Of a stretch of DNA of 25,734 bases, positions 7,727 to 17,982 are shown one piece after another. Both the position numbers and the translations under genes were made by a program. The stretch comes from Rhizophagus sp. LPA8_4_AMF (lineage: Eukaryota > Glomeromycota > Glomeromycetes > Glomerales > Glomeraceae): NCBI GenBank assembly GCA_021464525.1, contig JADRCO010000840.1:1-25734 (forward strand). The letters are read 5' to 3'. The notes under the pieces are model-generated. The model was given only the letters and a program-made list of their open reading frames with translations, had not been told where the DNA came from and did not search any database. The number at the start of each line of letters is the position of its first letter. The first letter of the stretch is position 1.

Positions 7727-10700
7727 TTACCCAAGTTTAGTCTTCTTAGAAGCACTACTTGTACTAGCATCATCACTATTATCGTTTACTGCAATATGTG
7801 GCGACGTGCGTTTAGTACTAGAAGTTGATATGTCTGAATCATTTAATGGGGAAATGCCCCAATTACCCTGAATGTCTTCTATATTTTCATCGGATTTATC
7901 AGAATTATTGTCATTCGAGTTTGGCCATGAATTATCGTCATCTTTAGGTGGTTCGTATTTATTTCCGAATTCAAATTCTATCCCTTCAATTGTAGTACTA
8001 CTTGGCTCATCATTTACATCTAAAATACAAACAGATATAGCATGAAAACATGTAAAGGTTAAATTAATATGAAAAAAATTCAAGACTCACCGTTAACCAT
8101 TTTATCTTCACCCTCTTGATCCTGTTCCTCTTGTTCCTCTTCAATCTCTAAATCAGCATTCACTATTGCACTTATCCAGTTATTCCAAGATAGGATCTCG
8201 ATGTTTCCTATCTCTTTTGTTATATTCTTTTCCAGGGCTATCTGATATTTTTCCCCATTCTCCATATAGTTTGAAAATAACTTGGTATCACGTAATAAGC
8301 CTTCAGAAACTTTTCTGACTTTCTTGTCGTCTTTAACTATTAGCCAACAATGAGTATCATCAATCCATTGAATGAATATGTTGCCAAACTCACCAAATAT
8401 CGTATGAAGAATCGCCTGTGAACAAGACGTAGGAATATTTGATAACAAAAATCCGTTTGATTTAGAAGGCGGGACTATAATTGTGAAAATAATTAAACGA
8501 ATTAAAATAAAATACTAATATATGCTTTTAAAATTCTCTCGAACACTTACATCCATCATTGCCATCTAGACATATATATTTAAAATCAGATCTCAACAGA
8601 TGTAATTTATTATAAAAACGCGTTAATTTCTCGGTCTTAAATAACTTTGTAACCAAATTCGTATTTTCTTCATCCATATATTCATGTCCCTGCTTCATTG
8701 AATCGGCAGTATTTTCCAAGAAGTCATTGAAAACGTTAGAGTATATATCTACATCTTGCTCTTTTTTCAGAAGTTACTACATTAATTAGAGAATATTTTC
8801 AAATTTTGTATGATGTTTTAAGCTTACCTTTTTCATTTAACAAAAATACTGTTAATCTTATAAAATTGTATCCGGTAATGTATGCATCATATCCAGCCTC
8901 ATGATTATGCGATTTATCGTTTAGTGTATAACGAGTGAATTGTGGATCTAGGACTGTAAATTATTGCACAAATATTAGCGAAATGAACAAAAAGATATTA
9001 TCTAATAATAAAATAAAGATAAAAAGGACAATTTTTTTCAACCAATTTTCGGTGAATCTTCTTCAAAAGGTGGTGTTTGTACAATATCTAAAATAGCCTG
9101 AACTCCATTTTTTGGTATCAACTCCTGATATTATGTTAAATATTACATGGCATTTTATTATATATATATTATTCTACTATTATATATACTAGTTACGAAT
9201 TGAAATTACCTGTAATCTTTTATGGGTGGCTGCTATATGTTTGGTATCAATAACGCTAGAATTTTAGAGAAAGAAAATTAGCAATAATTTCCAACTTTAA
9301 TATCCTATTTGATATCTATCAACTCACACTTCAAACAACTCATGTACAAGCTTTTTCCATATCTTTAATTTTTCAGGTAATTCCTCCCAGAATTGATGTA
9401 CCAACTGGCACATATCTAAAAAGCAATTATGACCAACGATGGGTTTTTTAGATGTTATTAACAGTTCAATAATGCTACGAAAATTTAAGCTAGCAGACAA
9501 AGCCTAAATAAAAAATGATAATGAAATTAATGAACGATAAAATATTGATTCACAAATTCTATATTAAACATACATCAGCCGCATCATCCTTTGATCTTTT
9601 TTCCTTTTGTTCTTCTGTCATTCGTGAGAAAAAAATGCTTCTTGGTCTGCTCTCTGCCGACGCGAGACCACTGTATCTATATTTTAATGATAAAAAATGA
9701 ATACTCTGAAAAAGAAATTAAATATGTATATTATTTAAGAATATGACGAAACCTTTGCCTGTATTCCTGAAAGATCAAACGTTTCTGTTTTATACTAGGA
9801 GTTTCCACTGTTAAATGTTCTTCACTCGTATCGCAAAGCCATTTATCAATAGTTGACCTTTCGGTTTGATTTCCCAATTTATAGTAAGAAAATTCACATC
9901 CAAAGATTCTAATTGGAAAGAATGTCAAAGTATTGACTTACATAGATTTTTCTACGAATTCTTTTGTTTCATTATCCGGCGGGTTGTCTAAAAATGAGAC
10001 AAATATCAATTAAACGATCGTAGGTATTTGATAGGTTAATTCGATTAATTACCAATTTGCCTTTGTGCAATATCAGCTCTTCTTTGTATAAGCTTAATTT
10101 CATCTGTTTTATTAAGAAATGGTATACCTTTATAGTTTACATACAAGATTATACCAATTGTATTAATATTACATTTTGTTAAATCAAATTACAACGTATA
10201 AATGGATAATTGATGGTTTGTTATATTTCGTACCTTGTGCGATTAATTTATTGAAGTCAAATCCACAATTTGATAGAAAATGTAAACTGGATCCACTGCA
10301 CATAAAACATATATCATGATAATCCTTCCTATCGGAGTTCGCTGGAAATATATAAAAGTTGAATGGTCTTGCTATAAAAGTATTCTCCGCTTCCGAGTAT
10401 GTAAAAGTACATATCCCGAATTGAATTATAAGAAACTAAAAATATGACAAATTTTACTGTTATAATTTCTTATAAACCATTCAATATTATAAAATCGAAA
10501 AAAAAAAAAATTGAGAAATCACATACTTTTGTAGCAGCAATTCGGACTTTTGTATATCTTGACTGTGGATCATCGAAAGTTTTTATTCTCTCAATGCTTT
10601 CGTGTAAGCCTATTGTAATAAAGAAAGTCGCGTTTTAACAAAAATAAATTTATATTGACAACTAATAATTTTATTACCCACCAGTTAACTCAGTGTCAAT

Positions 10701-10778
10701 AGCTATAAAATCGGCTCCTTCAATAGCCTCTTGAACGATGGAGAAAAGTTCGTGGAAATTATTTTTAATAATTTCCAT
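7727..10778 (-). CDS. PARN: Poly(A)-specific ribonuclease PARN (DEDD deadenylase)
   Basis: Fourteen exons on the minus strand: 10778-10682, 10609-10527, 10435-10234, 10127-10053, 9987-9942, 9857-9753, 9676-9574, 9503-9328, 9255-9210, 9124-9043, 8953-8828, 8760-8551, 8474-8091 and 8019-7727. The product is 675 aa; human PARN is 639. The exonuclease motifs are intact: D28 and E30 (AIDTE), D267 in VGHNCFLDM, and H356/D361 in HEAGYDAY. An R3H-like segment interrupts the nuclease (about 170-215), and an RRM-like segment follows (FLLSNIP...GEFGNIFIQWIDD). The tail is acidic and Ser-rich and ends in basic KKTKLG, nuclear-localisation-like. The enzyme shortens poly(A) tails and trims ncRNA 3' ends in other eukaryotes. 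The acceptor of exon 12 (AAAAAAG) is atypically purine-rich but is the only one that keeps the frame. The gene is divergent from TXNDC17. Confidence 0.94.
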
Positions 10779-11644
10779 ATTATATAAATTTGTTTTAAAC
10801 CGAAATATTGAATTTCTTGCTCATAGATCTCTAGGGAATAATTATTTACTGGTATTTAAGAACTTTTATAATGTTTTATTAAGTCATTCGTCATAAAGTT
10901 GTAAAAGTTTTGGACGATACTTTACGGTAATTACGGTAATTATATATGACGATTATGACGATTATGCAGTCAGAATAATGCATTTATGATTTGTGTCACG
11001 AAACCTTTGGATTTTAATAATTAAGTCCGGACTCCGGTCATTTACTTTTGTTATTGATCAATCCATTGTCATTGTTGTCATTGTCTCCATTGATGATTAG
11101 GATCACGGAGTTAAAACAAGTTCTTCGCATCTGTTATTATAACTTATAAAGACCGGATGCACTATACAAAGACTTTCAGAACAATCTTTAGCCGTTCATT
11201 TTTTTTTCCTTAAAGTCCGAAACATCGGTTATCCTATTCTCTAAATTTTAAAAATTTTCTGGCATTGCAATTTAAAGCTAATAGAAAGGAGATACACATT
11301 TAAAAGACTTTTCTTCAGATAAAATATTATAAACGCGTAAAACAAATAAACTTAATTCCGACTTTGATTATTTAGGCTTTATGACCTATTTTTCTACTGT
11401 TACCGATTTCCAAATAAGGAGAGAATTTTAATTAAAAAGCGAATTCTTTTTTTTCTTTGTAAATAATGGCTTAAACGCGTGTTGTAGTTGGAAATTTGTG
11501 TAATTGTATTTCCACTAAAACTTATGTGGAACTTCATTGTTAATCACTTAACCGTATAAACCGTCATTTAAATATTTCACCATTTCATATTTAAAAGGTT
11601 TTAAAACGTTAACTCTAGTGGGTTTTTCTTGAAAAATAAAAAAG
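10779..11644. promoter_or_regulatory. Divergent upstream region of PARN and TXNDC17
   Basis: 866 bp between outward-facing start codons. Visible motifs are two abutting copies of TTACGGTAA (10922-10939), closely followed by two abutting copies of ATGACGATT (10946-10963), the latter containing the TGACG half-site of bZIP factors. Two ACGCGT boxes lie at 11333-11338 and 11475-11480, nearer TXNDC17. There is no coding frame. Binding by any factor is inference. Confidence 0.4.
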
Positions 11645-12300
11645 ATGGTTCATACTATACGAATTTCGACTTATGATGAATTTGACGGAACTGTTAATAA
11701 AATTGTTCAAGAACGCAAAGGACAAAACATCTTTGTCCTTTTATTCGGTAAGAAAAAATATACATATATAAATACGTATAATATATTTTTAAATTAAACT
11801 GTATCATGTCACGCCTTTATTGGCATAACTAATATTTTACTTTTTATAAAAAGGTACTGAAAACCCAGATACCGGAAAATCGTGGTGTCCAGATTGTGTA
11901 AAAGGTAAATTTAGAAATGCTTTTTTTTCGGTCCATAATTAATTTTTGGATAATTTTCTTAGCTGATCCTTTAATCCGTAAACATCTTGAAGAAGAATCG
12001 CCTGTTGATTCCGTATTAATTGAAGTTCCTGTTGGAACAAGAGAAGAGTAAGTAATTTACGAGGTATAAAATTATGTTTCCGATTTAATATTATTCTTAA
12101 CTGAAATTCAAAAAAATAAATAAATAAATAAATCTAGATATAAGGGTAGACCTGATAATCCTTATAGGCTTCATCCAAGAATTCAATTAAAATCCATTCC
12201 AACATTAATCAAATGGACCGAAAATGTTGAAACCGACAAAAGATTGGTAGAAGAAGAATGTGCACGCGATAATTTATTGAGCGCATTTTTTTCGGCTTAA
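11645..12300 (+). CDS. TXNDC17: TRP14/TXNDC17 thioredoxin-like oxidoreductase
   Basis: Four exons: 11645-11747, 11854-11904, 11963-12047 and 12138-12300, giving 133 aa (human TXNDC17 is 123 aa). The active site is W45-C46-P47-D48-C49, the WCPDC variant that separates this family from classical thioredoxins (WCGPC). The preceding FGTENPDTGKS matches the FTGSKDAGGKS lead-in, and a cis-Pro loop follows in KSIPTLIKW. Family members are cytosolic disulfide reductases kept reduced by thioredoxin reductase; in mammals they act on cystine, LC8 and persulfides. The third intron ends in a short TAAA repeat directly before its acceptor. The stop codon lies 156 bp from the stop of the convergent Pcs60-like gene, so the two 3' ends may overlap as transcripts. 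Confidence 0.94.
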
Positions 12301-12456
12301 CAGCCGTTTATATGATACACTTGTAATGCCCTGTAAAAATCTGCCAAATTTCTGTTTATTAATGCTAATGTTAAATTATAATACAGTATAGTATAAATCA
12401 TCTTTATTTCATTAGTATATAAAAATCAATATCATTTAATCAGGAAATAATAAAAA

Positions 12457-14151
12457 TTACAATTTTGCTTTTGCTTTATCAGGTTTAAAGAATGTTTCAC
12501 TTATATTTTTTCTTTGGATTTTACCCGTAGCAGTCTTAGGCATAACATCAGTAAAATAGATTTTCTTTGGTATTTTAAATTTAACAAGATTCTTTTCACA
12601 ATAATCTTGTAATTCTTTTTCAGTAGTTTGCTGATCCTTCTTCAAAATAACTGCAGCATGAACTTCTTGTCCATACATTTCATCAGGTACAGCAAAAGAA
12701 ACAGCTTCGGAAATCGAAGGATGTGATAAAAGAACTGAATCGATTTCTAAAGGCGAAATTTTTTCTCCACCACGATTGATTAATTCTTTAATACGTCCCG
12801 TTAAATATAAATATCCATCTTTATCTAGTTTACCTTGATCACCTGTTCTAAACCACCCGTCTTTTATAAATGATGATTTATTAGCTGACGGATTATTAAG
12901 ATATCCTGGTGTCACATTTACACCTTTAATACACACTTCGCCTTCCTCAGTCGGATTGCCATTTTGATCCAAGATAGCTATTTGAACTCCCTGACCCACA
13001 CCAACTGAACCAGGCTTATGAGGTAAAGGTGGCAATGGATTTGAGGTCATTTGGTGAGCTGCTTCAGTCATAGCATACGCTTCCAGTACGGGCGCATTAT
13101 ATACCTTTTCAAGCTCCTTTAAGGTACTTGGAGCAAGCGATGAAGAACACGAACGGATAAAGCGTAATTTAGGTGCCCCTCCGCTTGGAGGCGGATGACG
13201 CAATAAAATTTGATGAATTGTAGGGACTTTGCATTAAGATTGGTATTTGATAAAAAGAATAGATTAGATGCTTTTCCAGTACTTTTTAAAAATATTATAA
13301 TTTTTTTCCTTACCGGCAGTGTACCAAGTACATTCGTATTGTAAAAAGTGTTTCCAAAAATCGGTGGCAGAGAATTTAAGAGGAATTACTACTGTTCCTC
13401 CTGATAATAAAGTGGATAGCATTCCACCAATTAAACCATGAACATGAAAGAGTGGCATTACTAGCAAGGTACGATCGCTTGGAATCAATTTATATGTTCG
13501 GATTATATTATTCATGGTTGTTGTAATATTACGATGCGTAAGTGGAACACCTAAATTTCATTTATTCATTATTTATTAATAATATAAAATCAAACATTTA
13601 TAATTGCATTAATAATTAAATTCACCTTTGGGTCGTCCAGTTGTTCCTGATGTATGTAATAAAAGAGCGACATCAGAGGGATGAGGATCTCGGTTTTTAA
13701 ATTTTCCTCCTTTTGCATTTCCATGAATATCCAAGTTGATTTGATGACTATGGTTATCCCATGATATTTCAAAAATTACCGCATTAAAAGCCCTGGCAGC
13801 CCGAACTGCAGGTTTATTTTGGTTTACCCAACCTTTTGGTACTATCATTACTTTACTTTTTGAATCATCTATATAAAATTTAAATTCATTTTCGGCATAA
13901 TTTGGATTTAATGGTGCTGCAACATTTCGAAGTAACGTAAGCGCTAGAAAAGTAATTGTAAATTCTAACGAATTTGGTAATACAATAGCGATAGCATCTT
14001 GTGGTTTTATATCACATTTCTCAATAATTTGTTGTTGAAACGATTTAATTTGTTCATATAATTGTTTATATGATAGTTCTGGCCCACTATCTGGAATAAT
14101 AATAGCTGGTGAAGTCGATTTATGTGAAAATATATCAGCAAAAGTCGCCAT
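12457..14151 (-). CDS. PCS60: Peroxisomal acyl/oxalyl-CoA synthetase, Pcs60/AAE3 type
   Basis: Three exons on the minus strand: 14151-13626, 13550-13314 and 13226-12457, giving 510 aa. It is an adenylate-forming enzyme with all core motifs: the ATP loop HTSGTTGRPKG (166-176), FHVHGLIGG, YAMTEAAHQM (305-314), GWFRTGD (378-384), the hinge GRIKELINRGGEKISP (398-413) and the C-terminal lysine K490 in TATGKIQRK. Length and sequence style fit yeast Pcs60/Fat2 and plant AAE3, which activate oxalate to oxalyl-CoA; the substrate is inferred. The last three residues are AKL, a peroxisomal targeting signal type 1. I chose the start at 14151 (MATFADIF), which fits family N-termini. An in-frame ATG at 14217 would add 22 hydrophobic residues and is less likely. 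The gene is divergent from QRI7. Confidence 0.93.
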
Positions 14152-14872
14152 AATAATCAACAAAAAAAAGAAAGATGAAATGAAGGGAGAAAATTTTATA
14201 TTGATTTTGATTGTCATCTATGACGAATTTTTGATGTAACATTTAGCCATTGGCCATTACTAATATAGACCTGATTATCCGGGATCATTAATTAAAAACT
14301 AACAGCTAAATAATCTTTTCAAATAGTTTTGTAATAAAATAATTTTTATCATTAGATCCTGAATGGCTTCAATATTCTCTTTAACAATTGTGTTATCGTT
14401 ATTACTATATATCTTAATTTGGTAATTTGTTGAATACTGCTTTTAAAATTACTGCAGCTGATTATCTCTTGAAAATGTTGCGATCATGATCAAATTCAAC
14501 TTGCCGCGGAAATTTGAATTAGACAATATTCGTTGTAAAGTTCAGTAGCAAAAGTTGTTTACTGTGTCAATGTCAATGAATCGGTAGGTTCATAATATAT
14601 AGTACACTTCAGGCTTGATAGAGAAATGAAAAATATTTTTATGATTATTATTAGTTTAAAAAGCAGCGTATGTGTTTTGTATTGTAGAAGGTAGCAGTTC
14701 CATTGTATTACTTTTTTTGTAATTTCTTCTAATTAGGTAAAAACAATTTTGCTAACGCCTTAAAAATGGTATTCATTATACTCTGGTACAAAAATTTTGA
14801 TGTAGAAGTCGTGTAACATTGTAGAAAATCTAATTTAGGATTTTTTTTTTTTTTTATTAAAAAAAATTTATC
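14152..14872. promoter_or_regulatory. Divergent upstream region of PCS60 and QRI7
   Basis: 721 bp between outward-facing start codons. It is AT-rich, with a run of 16 T about 15 bp before the QRI7 start. I see no site that I would name and no coding frame with recognisable content. Confidence 0.4.
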
Positions 14873-16308
14873 ATGCTCTTAAAATTTGCACGGAATAATT
14901 TTTGTAATTCAAATAGAGCTTTCTTATCCAAAAATTATTCTACCTTTAATTCGAATATAAGAACACCTTTTACAGTTCTCGGTATTGAAACTTCTTGCGA
15001 TGATACAGGAGTTGCAATTGTAAATTCGGATAGACAGATTATAAGTGAAGCGATCCACCTTCAACAGCAACTACACGAACCATATGGAGGAATCGTTCCG
15101 AACTTGGCAATGTCAAGTCATCAACAATATTTACCACTTGTAATACGAGAAGCTTTGGATAAAGCAAAGATGGATATCGCTAAAGATATCGATGTAATTG
15201 CAGTTACGAGAGGTCCTGGACTTCCTGCTTGTCTTGGCAATGGATTGAGCGCGGGAAAAGCTTTGGCTGCTGCACTTTGGTAAATGTAGAAAAAAACTGT
15301 TTCATTGCGTAAAAAGTATTGAACGAAACAAATTTTCTCATAGCTTATCTTTTATAGTAAACCATTAATAGGCGTTCATCATATGGCATGTATTAACGAT
15401 GAATAACTAAAAAATCCAAGAGTTTAAACAATTCATTTTCTTTCAGGTGTAATGTTATATCATATATCGTATGTTATAGGAAGCTCATGCGCTTACGGCA
15501 CGTCTTACTCATCCAACTCCAAATTTGCTACCTTTTCCTTTTTTGACATTATTAATTTCTGGTGGACACACTCTCATATTGGTAGCACGTGGTGTTAATC
15601 ATTATATCCATCTTGGAACAACTATAGATGATTCAGTTGGAGAGGCTTATGATAAAACCGCTCGATTACTTAAAATACCTTGGTTGAAAGGTCGCGGAGG
15701 TGGTCCTGGTGCAGCATTAGAACAGTTTGCTGAAAAAGGAAACTCTAAGAAATTCTCGGTTCCAATACCGATGACAAAAGATAAACGTAGAAAAGAGGCA
15801 ATGGATTTGAGTTTTAGTGGGCTGAAAACATCAATGAGTGCTTTAATTATGAAGCATGACTTGGATTTAGACGATGAAAATATTAAGAGAGATTTAGCTT
15901 CAACTTTTCAGAAAGCGGTTATATCCCATTTGACAGATAAATTAGAATTAGCTTTTAAATGGTGTAAAGAAAAGGCCATCCCATTAACAGCTTTAGTCGC
16001 AAGTGGTGGTGTAGCAAGTAATAAAAGCATTCGTTCTGGGTAATTTTTTTTTTTTTTTTTTTTTGAAAATTACAATACTTGGTTTAAAGTTTTTAATTTA
16101 CTCAACTTTTTTTAGTTTGGAATCGTTAGCGTTTGAGCAGTATAACGTTCCATTAATATGTCCTCCAACACATTTATGTACTGATAATGGTGTTATGGTT
16201 GCATGGGCTGGAGTGGAACGTTTTCGCATAGGATTAGTAGATGAATATACTATTGATCACATGCCAAAATGGCCAATTTCGTCTTTAGGATCTTCAACGT
16301 CCCTATAA
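14873..16308 (+). CDS. QRI7: Mitochondrial tRNA t6A synthase subunit Qri7/OSGEPL1 (TsaD family)
   Basis: Four exons: 14873-15279, 15358-15385, 15480-16039 and 16116-16308, giving 395 aa (yeast Qri7 407, human OSGEPL1 414). Visible family motifs are GIETSCDDTGVAIV, GGIVPNLA, TRGPGLPACL, the metal-binding HHMEAH (H144 and H148), LISGGHT, the DDSVGEAYDK stretch, ASGGVASN and the late PPTHLCTDNGVMVAW. The enzyme transfers threonylcarbamoyl to A37 of ANN-decoding mitochondrial tRNAs. The first 28 residues are basic and Ser/Asn-rich without acidic residues, consistent with a mitochondrial presequence. Intron 2 is best read with a GC donor at 15386, which restores HHMEAHAL exactly. A GT donor three bases on, paired with an AG four bases further, would give HHMASHAL in frame. 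The gene is convergent with SKA3. Confidence 0.93.
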
Positions 16309-16601
16309 TTTTTATTTTGAGCCATGTAAGATTCAGAGGTCGATAACTTAAGATTATATTGAAAATAATTTTTATTTAAAGCAAAAAAGTAATCGTTTGG
16401 GAAAAATTCATATTAAAGCTATATTTTACTGAAAATGAACTATAAAATCCGATATCTTTTTTTCATTGGATCAGGATCGCTACACCTCGATACAATTCTA
16501 TCTAAAGTTATCAAAGCTAATAATACGATGTCAATTGTAGCTGTTCCTCCTTTTATATATGAAAAAAAAATATTAATTTTCAATATATATGAAATTTACA
16601 A

Positions 16602-17982
16602 TTACCAAGAACTATACAAACCAACTCCGATCTCATTCAAGAGTTCATCGTATGTGAATTCATTCCAAGCCTGTTTCGGAAAATCCGGCAAATCGTGTTT
16701 ATCTTAAATAATCACGAATATTTCCTATCAATATTTTATTAATAACTAAATTAATATAAGAATAACAAAGGAATTATTTAGCTTACCTTCGACCATCTCA
16801 TTAATATCATATATTACTTGATTTAAGAACTATTATAAATATATAAAATTATGTTCAATTATATATTAGTCGAAACTATCGCAGAATAACTTGCCTCTAT
16901 AGAAATTTGTCTATGAATATCACGACCAAGTGTTTCAAACTCTTCTTTCATAATTGGCCTAATTTGTGTACATTCCGGAAGTTCATTAGAAGATAAAGAT
17001 GGAAAACTTGATCTAGGAGACATTTGCTGTTCAAATAAAGATATTGGTGTTACATCATTTGGCGCGACGTTATTGGTAAATTGTTGAGATTTAGAGTTCT
17101 CTGAATTTAGCTTAATTCCATAATCTTTAATTAATTCGGGTGTGCCTAGAAAAATGCAATAATTTATATAAGTATACATTTAATAATTGATTTTTTTAAA
17201 TCGATATTAACCAGCTTTAAGTAATGCTAACGCTTGATCTGATAAACCAAAACTTTCAAGCGTTGGACTTTCTTGTGTTTGAGTGGAAAGCCTTTTGAAT
17301 GTTTTGATAACAGGCGGTGTGAATCGTCTTTCAGATTCAGGATGAAACTTTGAAGGTTCGTTGGTTGATGTAGATTTTGATTCAATTTCCTCCGTCGTCT
17401 TTTCATCAGCAATAATTGATTTTGAAACGAAAGTTCCTAATAAAAGGATTATTAATTATTTTCCTTGTAATTAAATAAAATTTGATTAAGAAAACGCGAA
17501 AATACGCGTAAACTTACCTTCCAACCCGAATTCGCGTAATTGTTCTTCCATTAAACATATATCATGCTGCATCTATCATTAAATGATATCGGATAAAATT
17601 TTAAAACTTTATACAAATATTTTGTAAATATTAAACCGAATTTTAAATACCTTTTCATAGACATTATTAGTCGCTAAAATGAGATCGCTCATATGATGCT
17701 TAGTGTTTGGAGTTTCCTCTAATGAATTTATTTCATTCAGCATTGCTTTACTTTGTACCAGCATATCACGAAAATAATCTTCCTGATACCCAGAGGAAAT
17801 TGGTAATGCGGGACTTTCAATTGTAGTCCTTTAATTATTTATTTAAAAAAGAATTGTTTTTTTCTTCTTAAGATATTAGGTATTAATGTAATATAACAAA
17901 TAGTTACAAACCTCAACTCGCGACATGATTCTTCGATTTGAGTCCCAAATTGTATCAATTTTGTAAAAAATTCCTCCATCAT
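16602..17982 (-). CDS. SKA3: Probable Ska3-like kinetochore protein
   Basis: Seven exons on the minus strand: 17982-17912, 17828-17651, 17572-17518, 17436-17212, 17145-16895, 16829-16787 and 16702-16602, giving 307 aa. Residues 1-100 are helical and coiled-coil-like, aligning by eye with human SKA3: a SGYQEDYFRDML segment mirrors its acidic DFEDYPMRILYDL, and NNVYEKMQHDICLMEEQLREFG mirrors MEKNSMDIMKIREYFQKYG. The middle is Ser/Thr/Pro-rich with TPP and SP sites and SPTLESFGLSD, like TPKLEHFGISE in SKA3. Ska3 belongs to the Ska1-Ska2-Ska3 complex that couples kinetochores to depolymerising microtubules and is regulated by Cdk1; both points are family knowledge. Intron 5 has a GC donor (GAG|GCAAGT). 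The stop at 16602 directly follows TCTTGG; splicing at TTG|GTAATT would change only the last residues. An alternative start is Met2 at 17979. Confidence 0.68.

Noticed and set aside
7691..7729. An extra final PARN exon using the donor-like GTAAGG at the stop codon
   Set aside because: The only nearby acceptor would make a 33-nt intron, too short to splice, and the continued frame shows nothing recognisable.
9515..9700. Plus-strand open frame within PARN
   Set aside because: It is antisense to PARN exon 7, whose sequence is explained by the minus-strand gene.
14152..14217. Upstream ATG that adds a hydrophobic N-terminus to the Pcs60-like enzyme
   Set aside because: Family proteins start near MATFADIF, and the enzyme has a peroxisomal C-terminal signal; an N-terminal hydrophobic segment would conflict with it.
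16435..16707. Plus-strand 90-codon open frame after QRI7
   Set aside because: It overlaps the last exon of the Ska3-like gene on the other strand, which has the better coding evidence.
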